Origin: Psychrobacillus vulpis
GTDB lineage: Bacteria > Bacillota > Bacilli > Bacillales_A > Planococcaceae
NCBI RefSeq assembly: GCF_006861825.1
Contig: NZ_VDGI01000003.1
Coordinates: 257,989 to 321,988, forward strand
DNA: 64,000 bases
Direction: 5' to 3'
The translations under genes and the position numbers were made by a program. Under the pieces are notes generated by a model. That model had not been told where the DNA came from. It ran no database searches and saw only the letters and a program-made list of their open reading frames with translations. Below are positions 47,035 to 56,945 of the stretch, in pieces (the first letter of the stretch is position 1; each line of letters opens with the position of its first letter).

Positions 47035-47636
47035 AAAAAAGAAAAAATTTATAGCTGGTAAAAAAGGAATTAGTTTTTAGTGTCTCGAATAAAAAGTGAA
47101 AGAGGAAGATTGCAAATGGAAAAAGGAAAGCTAAAATTGAGAATTCTCACCTTTTATAAGTTTCTGAACTAGAAATATCATAGCAATACTAGCGAGATGT
47201 TTTGGGGCGTGAAGTAAAATGATGTTTGGGCTGTACGGGACGATTTTGGTCTAGGAATAAAATTAATCCAAGTGAAATGTATACGCAATGTTCAAGACCA
47301 TCCAGGGTTTGATTAATTATTTGATGAATTGTCACGAAGTGGGGATCAGTTATATAAAATAAGGTCTGGAAATTACTGAACATAACCGGTGAGGATGGAA
47401 TTAGTTTTCATTTAGAGATAATTACGAGACCTCTCTGTCAGCAAGATAGAGAAGTCTTTTTAAACAGTAGACTCTCAAAATAAGAATTTGAATGACTCCT
47501 ATCACTAGAAAATATAGATAGTAAAGGTAATTATAATTGACTATGCAATTGAACGAATCTCTGCATTTATTAATAAAGAGTAGATAAAATAGAGTTGGTA
47601 ATTGCTGCTTGAAAAAAGAAGAAGGGAGGAAATGAT
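47035..47636. other. 602-bp region with a decayed ORF and a terminator
   Basis: Around 47215-47375 one frame, broken by three stops, reads NDVWAVRDDFGLGIKLIQVK and CIRNVQDHPGFD / LFDELSRSGDQLYKIRSGNY, clearly once coding but unrecognised. A hairpin with T-tract lies at 47426-47462 (AGACCTCTCT...AGAGAAGTCT). Nothing else is evident. Confidence 0.45.
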
Positions 47637-48236
47637 ATGTTTATTAGACCATGTGAAGGTCGAATTACTTCTCGCTTTGGTCAATTGCGAAAAGATACGG
47701 CTACCGGTGTTTGGAGGGCGCATAAAGGGGTCGACTTTGGTAAGGATGGAAATCCAGTCATTAAAGCATCTGCAAATGGGACTGTGACAAGAGCCAAACT
47801 TATTGGTGGTTATGGAAATGCGGTAACTATAGCACATGTAATCGACGGTAAAAAGTACGAAACATTATATGCTCACCTAAATACAATTTCGGTAAAAGTG
47901 GGACAAGTCGTGAAACAAGGTCAACAAATTGGGATAAAAGGTAATACGGGTAATAGTACCGGAACCCATCTGCATTTTGAAATCCACATTCCTTCGTACG
48001 GTCCTGGTCAGCCAAATGCTGTAAATCCTTTACATTATATGTACGATTTTAGTGTGGAAGAGATGCAAAAACTTTTAGTGAAAATTGGTTACAAGTTAAC
48101 TGTGGATGGAATAGAAGGACAAGTAACGGAAGCTGCTATTAAAGCATTTCAGCAGTCAAAAGGATTAACAGTAGATGGAATAATAGGACCCGTTACTTTA
48201 GAAGCACTTAATAAGGCAATTGAATTGCAGAAGTAG
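47637..48236 (+). CDS. M23 endopeptidase with C-terminal peptidoglycan-binding domain (endolysin-like)
   Basis: This 199-residue protein has a LytM/M23 metallopeptidase domain (about 5-130) with zinc motifs HKGVDFG (His29 and Asp33) and HLHFEIH, followed by a PG_binding_1 domain (about 138-198, VEEMQKLLVKIGYKLTVDGI...GLTVDGIIGPVT). It cleaves peptide cross-links of peptidoglycan. There is no signal peptide, which is typical of phage endolysins released by a holin and not of exported housekeeping hydrolases. AGGAGG precedes the ATG. The sequence just after the stop carries frameshifted coding debris, so a longer ancestral protein or a prophage lysis cassette is likely. Confidence 0.85.
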   Translation: MFIRPCEGRITSRFGQLRKDTATGVWRAHKGVDFGKDGNPVIKASANGTVTRAKLIGGYGNAVTIAHVIDGKKYETLYAHLNTISVKVGQVVKQGQQIGIKGNTGNSTGTHLHFEIHIPSYGPGQPNAVNPLHYMYDFSVEEMQKLLVKIGYKLTVDGIEGQVTEAAIKAFQQSKGLTVDGIIGPVTLEALNKAIELQK

Positions 48237-48439
48237 TATCCAAATGTGGATGAACAAAAGCCAACTCTAGCTCAAGAAATGATACGTCAAGAAGCTATTA
48301 GATTAAAAAAACATCGATGGAAAAGACCCATTTAAAGCAACCAATCAATTCTATTCTTGGACTAGTGCATTACCGCTAGCGAAAAATAGAGGAACTTGAA
48401 AAATGGTTATCAGACTTGGAAAAGAATTAAGTACTAAAA
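48237..48439 (+). pseudogene. Frameshifted coding debris behind the endolysin
   Basis: Frames across this stretch read NVDEQKPTLAQEMIRQEAIR and then, one shift on, KATNQFYSWTSALPLAK. They look like the tail of a phage-type lysin, but no intact frame remains. Confidence 0.45.
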
Positions 48440-48465
48440 AGACTTGTCCCTTATGGGGCAAGTCT
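48440..48465 (+). repeat. Left copy of a 26-bp terminator hairpin
   Basis: AGACTTGTCCC-ttat-GGGGCAAGTCT, identical to 49038-49063 at all 26 positions, but without a T-tract because the insert follows directly. Confidence 0.9.
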
Positions 48466-48517
48466 CAGCTTGTCGATAAATGCATTTTTATGAATCAAAA
48501 TTGTGCTTTTCCTGTAG

Positions 48518-48700
48518 CAATCGCTCCAGGCGGACGCTTTCCGCGGGCTCGCGCCAAGCCTCGGGCCAACAGGATGTTGGTCATGAAAGCGTTGCCGCAG
48601 GACGCGGCGATCTTAGCCTTCCTACTTATTGCCTGCGGGGTCTTGGACTGTCTCGCTGTCCCGCAGGAGTCGCCGCCTTCCGCTTATTTTTAACTTCAAT
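48518..48700. repeat. GC-rich unit inside the 572-bp insert
   Basis: Core in the reverse orientation: GGCGGACGCTTTCCGCGGG ... CCGCAGGAGTCGCCGCC. It matches the GTTGATT subgroup in the core, but I see no clean terminal inverted repeats. Confidence 0.65.
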
Positions 48701-48837
48701 AAACAGAAAAGTGGACAATTAAAGCCTTTTCACTTGATGAGATGGGATAGTCAATCCGTTATTTTTATCAGATATTTCGAGAAACATTGATTGATCACAG
48801 CATCTTCAGATTTCCACTTTCCACTTTTGAAAAATAG

Positions 48838-48985
48838 GCAGGGCCCGCCATGGAGACTCCTGTGGGAATAGCTTGAGCTGAAGACCCCGCAGGAAAGACA
48901 CTGGCCGAACTTTATTTGGCCAGTGTCTTTGCAGTGACGAGGAGGCTGAAGCCAAGTCCACGGAAAGCGAAGTGGCGGGACCCGC
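48838..48985. repeat. GC-rich unit with GCAGGGCCCGCCA ends and an internal hairpin
   Basis: GCAGGGCCCGCCA (48838-48850) pairs with 48973-48985 at 11 of 13 positions. In the middle lies a perfect 13-bp stem, AAAGACACTGGCC/GGCCAGTGTCTTT (48894-48930), not found in sister units, which resembles a captured terminator. Confidence 0.7.
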
Positions 48986-49037
48986 TGATTCTCTTATGCA
49001 TCTCTATTCATTGTAAAACGAATTTGTCTACAGTCTG

Positions 49038-49067
49038 AGACTTGTCCCTTATGGGGCAAGTCTTTTT
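49038..49067 (+). terminator. Intrinsic terminator, right copy of the duplicated hairpin
   Basis: The 26-nt hairpin AGACTTGTCCC...GGGGCAAGTCT followed by TTTT. This is the copy with a T-tract. Confidence 0.85.
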
Positions 49068-49216
49068 CATGCTCATATTAGAATAAAAAATTTTACTGTG
49101 AATAGCTGATATTGTTTTTAAAACTGGGGAATAACTAAAGTGATGCTTCTATTTAACCTGAAAATCTGAATAAGAATGAATAGTTGACTAATGTCTAGTA
49201 TTCGGATAGGATTTAA

Positions 49217-49236
49217 TTGACTAATGAATCAGTCAA
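49217..49236 (+). promoter_or_regulatory. Probable TetR-family operator
   Basis: TTGACTAATGAATCAGTCAA is a 20-bp inverted repeat ending 15 bases before the TetR gene. A partial copy (TTGACTAATG) lies at about 49182-49191. This fits autoregulation. Confidence 0.6.
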
Positions 49237-49251
49237 GGGAGATTAATCGAT

Positions 49252-49872
49252 ATGGAGGCACAAAATAAAAGGAAAATAGAGCGAAAGAAACAACTTCAAG
49301 CTATTGCATTGGAAATGTTTGCTATGCAAGGATACGATCAGACAAAAATCTCTGATATTGTAGCAAGGGCAAATGTCTCTCAAGGAACTTTTTATTGGTA
49401 CTTTAAAAGTAAAGAGATGATAGCCAATGAAATGCTTACGCAAGGGCGTGAAGCAATCTTAAAAACCATATCCACTGGTTATCGATCAGAAAAAGGGACT
49501 ATACATGATTCGTTCATGTCTTCCAGCCGTCTTTTTGAACAACTTTTCAGTTTTGCAAAAGAAAATCATTATTTTATGATGATCCTTATAAAAGGTATTC
49601 ATTCTCAACAAACTTTACAGCTAAAAGTGGATGAGATAAAAAATGATATGCAACAAGCTTTTGCTAAAAATATTCGGAGAGCATCCGAACTGAACATGAT
49701 GCCACGGGAAGTAGATCCAGCATTACACGCTGTATTTGTAATGAGTTTGTTAGAAGGAATTTTATCTCGCTGGTTATTTCAATCATCAGAAGAGGAATGG
49801 CAGTACTTGAAATTAGAGCAATTAGTTGAAAAAACTGTTCAGTTCGAATTTTTTGGATTGTTTGGAGTTTAA
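49252..49872 (+). CDS. TetR/AcrR family transcriptional regulator
   Basis: This 206-residue regulator has the N-terminal helix-turn-helix (ALEMFAMQGYDQTKISDIVA...VSQGTFYWYFKSKEMI, about 18-58) and a helical ligand-binding domain. GGGAG precedes the ATG. It lies 18 bases upstream of an amino-acid ABC transporter operon and probably controls it together with itself, through the palindrome at 49217-49236. The inducer is unknown. Confidence 0.9.
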   Translation: MEAQNKRKIERKKQLQAIALEMFAMQGYDQTKISDIVARANVSQGTFYWYFKSKEMIANEMLTQGREAILKTISTGYRSEKGTIHDSFMSSSRLFEQLFSFAKENHYFMMILIKGIHSQQTLQLKVDEIKNDMQQAFAKNIRRASELNMMPREVDPALHAVFVMSLLEGILSRWLFQSSEEEWQYLKLEQLVEKTVQFEFFGLFGV

Positions 49873-49890
49873 ATAAAGGAGGAATATACA

Positions 49891-50703
49891 GTGAAGAAAG
49901 GTAAGTTTTTGTTAGCCGTTATTGCTACAGTAGTTTTAATCCTTGGAGCGTGTGGAAATAATTCGAAAAAAGAAAGTGATGTAGATTCATTAAAAGTTGT
50001 TCAAGATAAAGGTGAAATGGTTGTTGGGATTATGGGGACATACGCTCCATATAATTTTATGAACAAAGATAAAGCATACGATGGATTTGATGTAGACATA
50101 GCGAAAGAATTAGCAAAACGTTTAAATGTCGAAGCAAAATTTGTAGCTCAAGATTTTTCTGGTTTAATACCTGGCTTACAAAAAGGGAAATTTGATATTT
50201 TAGTTAGTCAAGTTACGATTACAGAGGATCGTGAGAAACAAATAGATTTTACTGATCCCTACATTACAAACGATGTAAAAGTTATTGTAAAAGATGATAA
50301 TACTTCAATTCAATCAGTAGAAGACTTTAAAGGAAAAAAAATCGGTGTAGGATTAGGGACGAATGATGAAGCATATTTACGAAATGATCTAATCCCACAA
50401 GTAGGCGATTTCAAAATTAATACGTACGATGATGTTATTACAACATTAAAAGATTTAGATGCAGGACGTATAGATGCAACGATTAATAATGTATATGCTC
50501 TAAAGCCGATCATTGAAGAAAATGGTTTTAAAGTGAAAGCAGTTGGTGAACCAATTAAATCCGATAAGGCTGCTGTAGCTGTTAAAAAAGGAAATACGGA
50601 GTTAGTTGATGCACTAAATAAAGCATTAAGTGACATGAAAAAAGACGGTACGTATAAAGAAATATTTGTAAAATGGTTTGATGAAGAACCAAAAGCTGAG
50701 TAA
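49891..50703 (+). CDS. Amino-acid ABC transporter substrate-binding lipoprotein
   Basis: This 270-residue SBP_bac_3 (cluster 3) receptor has a lipoprotein signal with lipobox LGAC (Cys21), then the bilobed domain with GTYAPYNFMNKDKAYDGFDV and DILVSQVTITEDREKQIDFT. It captures a polar amino acid outside the membrane and delivers it to the permease at 50722. The start is a GTG at 49891 behind AAAGGAGG. Specificity (glutamine, cystine, arginine) cannot be fixed from sequence alone. Confidence 0.92.
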   Translation: MKKGKFLLAVIATVVLILGACGNNSKKESDVDSLKVVQDKGEMVVGIMGTYAPYNFMNKDKAYDGFDVDIAKELAKRLNVEAKFVAQDFSGLIPGLQKGKFDILVSQVTITEDREKQIDFTDPYITNDVKVIVKDDNTSIQSVEDFKGKKIGVGLGTNDEAYLRNDLIPQVGDFKINTYDDVITTLKDLDAGRIDATINNVYALKPIIEENGFKVKAVGEPIKSDKAAVAVKKGNTELVDALNKALSDMKKDGTYKEIFVKWFDEEPKAE

Positions 50704-50721
50704 AGAAAGTAGGGAGTTTAC

Positions 50722-51363
50722 ATGGATATAGTAATTGATAATTTGCCCTTCTTATTGAAAGGGGCGTATTATACGTTATTAATTACAGTGGTATCTATGT
50801 TTTTCGGCTTGATTATTGGTTTAATAACAGCGATTGCTCGTTTAAAGGGCAATCGTTTCTTTCGTACAATAGCGAGAGTGTATGTATCAATTATTCGAGG
50901 AACACCACCACTTGTTCAAATTGTTATTGTATACTATGGACTTGTTGATTATGGTATTGAATTAGGCGCGTTGACAGCAGCCTATATTGCACTAAGTATT
51001 AATATTGGTGCATATGTTTCAGAGGCTTTCCGTGGAGCTATACAAGCAGTGCCAATAGGACAAACGGAAGCAGCACTAGCTACAGGTATGACAGAGGCAC
51101 AGGCCATTCGACGAGTCGTTATTCCTCAAGCAATTCGAATTGCTATTCCACCACTCGGCAATACATTTGTTGGTATGTTAAAAGAAACGTCATTAGTTTC
51201 GGTTATTGCTGTAACGGAGTTGTTGCGTTCTGCACAATTATTAGTTGCTCAATATTATGTATACATGCCATTTTATCTATCGATTGCCGTAATGTACTGG
51301 ATATTGAGCACATTATTCACATTTATATTAAGTGTTATTGAGAAACGATTATCTGTTTACTAG
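50722..51363 (+). CDS. Amino-acid ABC transporter permease
   Basis: This 213-residue HisM/GlnP-type membrane protein has about five membrane segments. The coupling loop to the ATPase is the EAA motif EAALATGMTEAQAIRRVVIPQ, and IRGTPPLVQI is a typical signature. It works as a homodimer with the ATPase at 51375 and the receptor at 49891. AGTAGGGAG precedes the ATG. Confidence 0.93.
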   Translation: MDIVIDNLPFLLKGAYYTLLITVVSMFFGLIIGLITAIARLKGNRFFRTIARVYVSIIRGTPPLVQIVIVYYGLVDYGIELGALTAAYIALSINIGAYVSEAFRGAIQAVPIGQTEAALATGMTEAQAIRRVVIPQAIRIAIPPLGNTFVGMLKETSLVSVIAVTELLRSAQLLVAQYYVYMPFYLSIAVMYWILSTLFTFILSVIEKRLSVY

Positions 51364-51374
51364 GAGGGAATGTG

Positions 51375-52121
51375 ATGATACAAGCAAATGATTTGTCAAA
51401 AAGCTTCGATCAACACGAAGTATTAAAGAATATTTCATTAAAGATTCCTGCTCATCAGGTAGTCGCTGTCATAGGTCCAAGCGGTTCCGGAAAAAGCACA
51501 TTTCTACGCTGTTTGAATGGACTTGAAATGATAACTGGTGGAACCATATCTGTCAATGATCATTTACTGCAAGCGACAGATAATAAAAAGCTTCGTCAAA
51601 AAACAATACATGCAATTCGCCAAGATACAGGAATGGTTTTTCAACAATTTAATCTTTACCCGCATAAAACAGTAATTGAAAATGTGATGGAAGCATTAAT
51701 TGTCGTGAAAAAACAATCCAAAGAACAGGCGAGAGTAATAGCTTCTCAATTAATAATGCGTGTTGGTCTACAAGAAAAAGAGGAGGTATATCCTTCCAAA
51801 CTATCAGGTGGTCAGCAACAACGTGTTGCTATTGCACGTGCACTAGCTATGGAGCCAAAAATCATGCTATTTGATGAACCAACCTCAGCATTAGACCCTG
51901 AATTAGTGGGTGAGGTTTTAAAAGTGATGAAAGAATTAGCTGATGAGGGTATGACAATGGTTATCGTAACCCATGAAATGAAGTTTGCCCAAGATGTTGC
52001 TGATCGTATTTTGTTTATGGCTGATGGACAAATCGTAGAGGATTCTGAACCAAGGAAATTCTTTGAGCAACCATCTACTGAACGTGCACAGAGATTTTTA
52101 GCAAAAGTAAATGAATTTTAA
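51375..52121 (+). CDS. Amino-acid ABC transporter ATP-binding protein
   Basis: This 248-residue GlnQ/HisP-type ATPase shows Walker A GPSGSGKST, Q-loop FQQFNLYPHKT, signature LSGGQQQR, Walker B MLFDEPTSALDPE and the switch VTHEM. The ATG at 51375 is spaced six bases from AGGAGGG; the GTG just before it is too close. Last gene of the transporter operon. Confidence 0.95.
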   Translation: MIQANDLSKSFDQHEVLKNISLKIPAHQVVAVIGPSGSGKSTFLRCLNGLEMITGGTISVNDHLLQATDNKKLRQKTIHAIRQDTGMVFQQFNLYPHKTVIENVMEALIVVKKQSKEQARVIASQLIMRVGLQEKEEVYPSKLSGGQQQRVAIARALAMEPKIMLFDEPTSALDPELVGEVLKVMKELADEGMTMVIVTHEMKFAQDVADRILFMADGQIVEDSEPRKFFEQPSTERAQRFLAKVNEF

Positions 52122-52203
52122 TCCTATACAGTAGAAGTGAATAAAGAAATTGGACGCAAACACATGCCAAGGCAAAAATTGAGTAAGGGAAAGGATGATA
52201 AAA

Positions 52204-52626
52204 ATGGAAGTTAAAGCAATATGGCAAGGGGGACGCGCTTTCGAGGCGAAAGGTCCTTCCGGCTACCCCATGCTTATGGACGCTACTGCTAATTACGGAG
52301 GAGAAGGCAAAGCTCCAACACCGACAGAAATGCTTCTAAGTTCTTTAGCTGGCTGTATCGGAATTGATGTGACAATGATATTAAAGCCACATTTAGAAAA
52401 AATAAAATCTATTGAAATTACAGTAGATGGTTCCCGTCGTGAAGAATTACCAACGGCTTTTACTGCAGCTGTACTATTATTCGAAGTAAGTGGAGATATT
52501 GACGCAAAAAAAGTAGTACGTGCCATTAAGCTCGGAGAAGAGAAATATTGTGCAGTATCTGCATCGTTAAAAGCAGAGATTTCCTATCGACTAATTTTAA
52601 ATGGGCAAGAAATCGAAATACAATAA
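52204..52626 (+). CDS. OsmC family protein
   Basis: This 140-residue OsmC/Ohr superfamily protein has the peroxidatic cysteine in SLAGCIGIDV and a second one near the C-terminus in EEKYCAVSASL, the family's two-cysteine pattern. Members reduce organic peroxides or act on related electrophiles; this YhfA-like branch is poorly defined. Start at 52204 (GAAAGG about nine bases upstream) or 52195. It follows the amino-acid transporter by 82 bases and may share its promoter. The hairpin at 52656-52687 ends it. Confidence 0.87.
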   Translation: MEVKAIWQGGRAFEAKGPSGYPMLMDATANYGGEGKAPTPTEMLLSSLAGCIGIDVTMILKPHLEKIKSIEITVDGSRREELPTAFTAAVLLFEVSGDIDAKKVVRAIKLGEEKYCAVSASLKAEISYRLILNGQEIEIQ

Positions 52627-52655
52627 TAAATGAAATCTTATTGTATAAAAAAACA

Positions 52656-52690
52656 AAACCCCTTCATCTAAAAAGATGAAGGGGTTTTTC
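52656..52690 (+). terminator. Intrinsic terminator after the OsmC gene
   Basis: AAACCCCTTCATCT...AGATGAAGGGGTTT, a 14-bp perfect stem with T-tract. Confidence 0.92.
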
Positions 52691-52788
52691 GATGATCTAA
52701 ACGAAAATGTCCACTTTTCGTTTAGATATGATATCGGCTCTACGTCATCATACTCAGTATAATAGAATCTGTCAAGTGACAGTTAGAA

Positions 52789-53409
52789 TTATTGAATGTG
52801 ACGATAAACTCCAACCACTTTCCCAAGTATTGTTACTTGATTGACAATAATTGGTTCCATTGATGAGTTTTCAGGTTGTAAACGGAAATAAGATTTTTCT
52901 TTAAAGAACCTTTTAACTGTCGCTTCATCATCCTCGGTCATAGCTACAACTATTTCGCCATTATTTGCAGATTGCTGCTGCTTTACAACTACATAGTCTC
53001 CATTCAGTATGCCGGCTTCTATCATACTATCTCCCATAATTTCAAGCATAAATAAGTGGTCATCAGAAGTGCCAAATGTTTCTGGAAGAGGGAAGAACTC
53101 TTCTACATTTTCAATTGCTGTAATTGGAAGACCAGCTGTTACTTTACCAACTAATGGAACATGTACAACACCTTGTTTTTCTACTAAAGAGTGGTCATCA
53201 TCTAATATTTCTATTGCACGAGGTTTCGTTGGATCTCTTCTTATTAATCCTTTACTTTCAAGTCTTGCTAGATGACCATGCACCGTAGAGCTTGATGCTA
53301 GTCCAACTGCCTCACCTATCTCACGAACGGAAGGCGGATATCCTTTTTTTCGAACTTCTTCTTTTATAAATGCTAATATATCTTCTTGTCTTTTAGATGC
53401 TTTCTTCAA
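52789..53409 (-). CDS. lexA: SOS repressor LexA
   Basis: This 206-residue repressor cleaves itself on contact with RecA filaments. Seen: the winged helix ([20 protein letters not shown]), cleavage site Ala-Gly in VTAGLP, catalytic Ser in MGDSMIEAG and Lys in ATVKRFF. The start is taken as TTG 53409 ([11 protein letters not shown]) because AAAGAGGTG lies six bases upstream; the GTG at 53418 overlaps that site. lexA is divergent from yneA, with SOS boxes between, as in B. subtilis. Confidence 0.95.
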   Translation of the reverse strand: MKKASKRQEDILAFIKEEVRKKGYPPSVREIGEAVGLASSSTVHGHLARLESKGLIRRDPTKPRAIEILDDDHSLVEKQGVVHVPLVGKVTAGLPITAIENVEEFFPLPETFGTSDDHLFMLEIMGDSMIEAGILNGDYVVVKQQQSANNGEIVVAMTEDDEATVKRFFKEKSYFRLQPENSSMEPIIVNQVTILGKVVGVYRHIQ

Positions 53410-53461
53410 TGCATTCACCTCTTTTTAATAATTTTTAACAGTATTTGCTTTCTTGTTTTAT

Positions 53462-53501
53462 AGTATATCAGTCTATAAAACAATATGCAAACATAGGTTC
53501 T
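53462..53501 (-). promoter_or_regulatory. lexA promoter with LexA box
   Basis: On the minus strand TTGCAT (53490-53485), a 17-base spacer and TATACT (53467-53462). The LexA box CAAACATAGGTTCT (53488-53501) overlaps the -35, giving autorepression. Confidence 0.75.
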
Positions 53502-53510
53502 GAAAAGTCG

Positions 53511-53567
53511 TTGACAAAAACAAGTGTTCGCCTTATTATAAGAACATACATTCCGAACAAACATTCT
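53511..53567 (+). promoter_or_regulatory. yneA promoter with three LexA boxes
   Basis: TTGACA (53511-53516), 17 bases, TATTAT (53534-53539). Boxes: AAAACAAGTGTTCG (53517-53530) in the spacer, AGAACATACATTCC (53541-53554) and CGAACAAACATTCT (53554-53567) after the -10. Three boxes also control yneA in B. subtilis. Confidence 0.8.
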
Positions 53568-53586
53568 ATAACGAGGGGTAATTTAG

Positions 53587-54551
<965 letters not shown>

Positions 54552-54618
54552 TAGCTTGCACTCTGTGTGTTTTTTCCTTACCTTTATATAAGAAATAAAT
54601 TTAAAGGGTGAATGTTAA

Positions 54619-54852
54619 ATGTTAAGTAAAGAAAAACTTGCACGAATTAGTGAACTTTCAAAGAAATCAAAATCAACTGGACTATCGATTGAAGAAGCGA
54701 AAGAACAAAGCGCTCTAAGAAAAGAATATTTAGAAACATTCCGCGCAACAATGCGAGATACAATTGAAAGTGTGAAAATAGTAGATCCAGCTGGTAATGA
54801 TGTGACACCACTTAAAGTCCAGGAAGCGAAAAAAGGTAAATTTCTGAATTAA
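54619..54852 (+). CDS. ynzC: DUF896 protein YnzC
   Basis: This 77-residue cytosolic protein of the UPF0291/DUF896 family has a helical hairpin with ARISELSKKSKSTGLSIEEA and the conserved end IVDPAGNDVTPLK. Belongs to the yneA-yneB-ynzC SOS operon in B. subtilis. The function is unknown. AAAGGGTG precedes the ATG. Confidence 0.92.
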   Translation: MLSKEKLARISELSKKSKSTGLSIEEAKEQSALRKEYLETFRATMRDTIESVKIVDPAGNDVTPLKVQEAKKGKFLN

Positions 54853-54939
54853 TTAATCATTTCAGAAACCATTGATAATGAATACATTGTTGTCTAAACT
54901 AGAAGTATAGAAAAAAATTAGCTCGAGAGGATGTCACAA

Positions 54940-56940
54940 ATGTCACTACATTCAGATTTACTTGCTATCAATACCATTCGTACTTTATCAATTGATGCTA
55001 TAGATAAAGCGAATTCAGGTCACCCTGGACTCCCAATGGGTGCTGCACCAATGGCTTACACGCTTTGGACAAAACACTTACGCCATAATCCAAATAATCC
55101 AAACTGGTTTAATAGGGACCGATTTGTATTATCTGCAGGTCACGGCTCTATGCTTCTTTATAGCTTATTACATCTTGGCGGTTATGACTTGCCAATGGAA
55201 GAAATAAAAAACTTTAGACAATGGGATTCTAAAACTCCTGGGCATCCGGAATTTGGTCACACTGTTGGTGTGGAAGCAACTACTGGTCCTTTAGGTCAAG
55301 GGATTGGAATGGCAGTTGGTATGGCAATGGCTGAGGCTCATTTAGCGGCAACCTATAATCGTCCAAATTATGATGTAGTGGATCATTACACATTTGCGCT
55401 TTGCGGAGATGGCGATTTGATGGAAGGTGTCGCTGCTGAAGCAATTTCACTTGCTGGACATTTGCAATTAGATAAACTTATCGTGCTTTACGATAGTAAT
55501 GATATTTCTTTAGACGGTGATTTACATAAATCATTCTCTGAAAAAGTAGAAAAAAGATTTGAATCATATGGATGGAACTATATTTTAGTAAAAGACGGAA
55601 ATGATATAGCAGAAATTTCTGCAGCTATTGAAAAAGCAAAAGCTCAAAACGATAAGCCAACACTAATTGAAGTGAAAACAGTAATAGGATTTGGGTCACC
55701 AAACAGATCTGGTAAATCAGACGCTCATGGTATGCCACTCGGAAAAGACGAGTCTTTATTAACGAAAGCTGCTTACGAATGGTCTTTTGAAGAAGATTTC
55801 TATGTACCGGAAGAAGTATATGAAACATTTAAGCAAGCCTCAAATCGTTTAGGTGTCGAAGAAGAAAATACTTGGAATGATAAATTTAATGCATATACTG
55901 CAGAGTACCCAGAACTCTCTTCAACATTAAAACAAGCGATTAAGGGCGAACTTCCTGAGAACTTCGATGAAGCGATAAAAGTATACGAAGAGGGAACATC
56001 TCATGCTACACGCTCTGCTTCAGGTGATGCGATTAATGCAATTGCACAAAATGTACCATCTTTCTTCGGAGGAAGTGCAGACTTAGCTGGTTCTAACAAA
56101 ACTACAATGAAAAATGCAGGAGATTTTTCTGCTGAAGATTATGCAGGAAAGAACATTTGGTTTGGTGTACGTGAATTTGCAATGGGTGCTGCTTTAAATG
56201 GTATGGCTTTACACGGCGGGTTGCACGTATTTGGAGGTACATTCTTTGTATTTAGTGATTACGTTCGACCTGCAGTTCGTTTATCAGCACTAATGGGTCT
56301 TCCAGTTACGTATGTATTCACTCATGATAGTATTGCAGTAGGGGAAGATGGTCCTACGCATGAACCAATTGAGCATTTAGCATCATTACGTGCAATGCCT
56401 GGATTATCTGTTATTCGTCCTGCAGATGCAAATGAAACAGCCGAAGCATGGAAGCTGGCAGTTGCTTCGAAAAATCAACCAACAGTACTTGTTCTTTCTA
56501 GACAAAACTTACCAACACTTAAAGGTTCAGTTGAGCAAGCGAGCGAAGGCGTTTCTAAAGGAGCATATGTTGTTTCTCCAAATGAAAACGCGGAAGCTAT
56601 TTTACTAGCTACTGGATCTGAAGTAAGTTTGGCGGTTGAAGCTCAAAAAGCACTTGCAAGTGAAGGAATTCAAGTTTCTGTAGTATCTATGCCATCTTGG
56701 GATTTATTCGAAAAACAAGATGAAGCTTATAAAAAATCTGTTTTACCAGCTCATTTAACAAAGCGATTAGCTATTGAAATGGGGGCTTCTCTAGGATGGC
56801 ATCGTTATGTTGGATTTGATGGGGATGTTATTGCAATCGACAAATTTGGTGCAAGTGCTCCAGGTGAGATTGTCATGAAAGAATATGGTTTCTCAGTAGA
56901 AAATGTAGTTTCTAAAATGAAAAACTTGCTTCAAAAATAA
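54940..56940 (+). CDS. tkt: Transketolase
   Basis: This 666-residue thiamine-diphosphate enzyme of the pentose phosphate pathway moves two-carbon ketol units between sugar phosphates. Seen: [14 protein letters not shown], the TPP motif [14 protein letters not shown], the pyrimidine-domain [19 protein letters not shown] with catalytic residues, and the C-terminal [14 protein letters not shown]. The start at 54940 is preferred because GAGAGG lies nine bases upstream; the ATG at 54931 abuts it. The gene order lexA-yneAB-ynzC-tkt-yneF matches B. subtilis. Confidence 0.96.
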   Translation: MSLHSDLLAINTIRTLSIDAIDKANSGHPGLPMGAAPMAYTLWTKHLRHNPNNPNWFNRDRFVLSAGHGSMLLYSLLHLGGYDLPMEEIKNFRQWDSKTPGHPEFGHTVGVEATTGPLGQGIGMAVGMAMAEAHLAATYNRPNYDVVDHYTFALCGDGDLMEGVAAEAISLAGHLQLDKLIVLYDSNDISLDGDLHKSFSEKVEKRFESYGWNYILVKDGNDIAEISAAIEKAKAQNDKPTLIEVKTVIGFGSPNRSGKSDAHGMPLGKDESLLTKAAYEWSFEEDFYVPEEVYETFKQASNRLGVEEENTWNDKFNAYTAEYPELSSTLKQAIKGELPENFDEAIKVYEEGTSHATRSASGDAINAIAQNVPSFFGGSADLAGSNKTTMKNAGDFSAEDYAGKNIWFGVREFAMGAALNGMALHGGLHVFGGTFFVFSDYVRPAVRLSALMGLPVTYVFTHDSIAVGEDGPTHEPIEHLASLRAMPGLSVIRPADANETAEAWKLAVASKNQPTVLVLSRQNLPTLKGSVEQASEGVSKGAYVVSPNENAEAILLATGSEVSLAVEAQKALASEGIQVSVVSMPSWDLFEKQDEAYKKSVLPAHLTKRLAIEMGASLGWHRYVGFDGDVIAIDKFGASAPGEIVMKEYGFSVENVVSKMKNLLQK

Positions 56941-56945
56941 GAATT

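Larger units (their letters stand above)
48466..49037. mobile_element. 572-bp insert flanked by an exact 26-bp duplication of a terminator
   Basis: The left end CAGCTTGTCGATAAAT and the reverse complement of the right end, CAGACTGTAGACAAAT, form imperfect inverted repeats of the same type as the 1909-2070 insert. The interior carries two GC-rich units (about 48518-48700 and 48838-48985) and no credible gene. Read as a non-autonomous element with a 26-bp target duplication. Confidence 0.7.

Noticed and set aside
48403-48722. Two overlapping frames of 80-96 codons
   Set aside because: They cross a terminator hairpin and a GC-rich repeat. The protein sequences are artefacts of the repeat core.
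36345-49067. An intact prophage
   Set aside because: Only one endolysin-like gene and debris are present; there are no structural, replication, integrase or holin genes.
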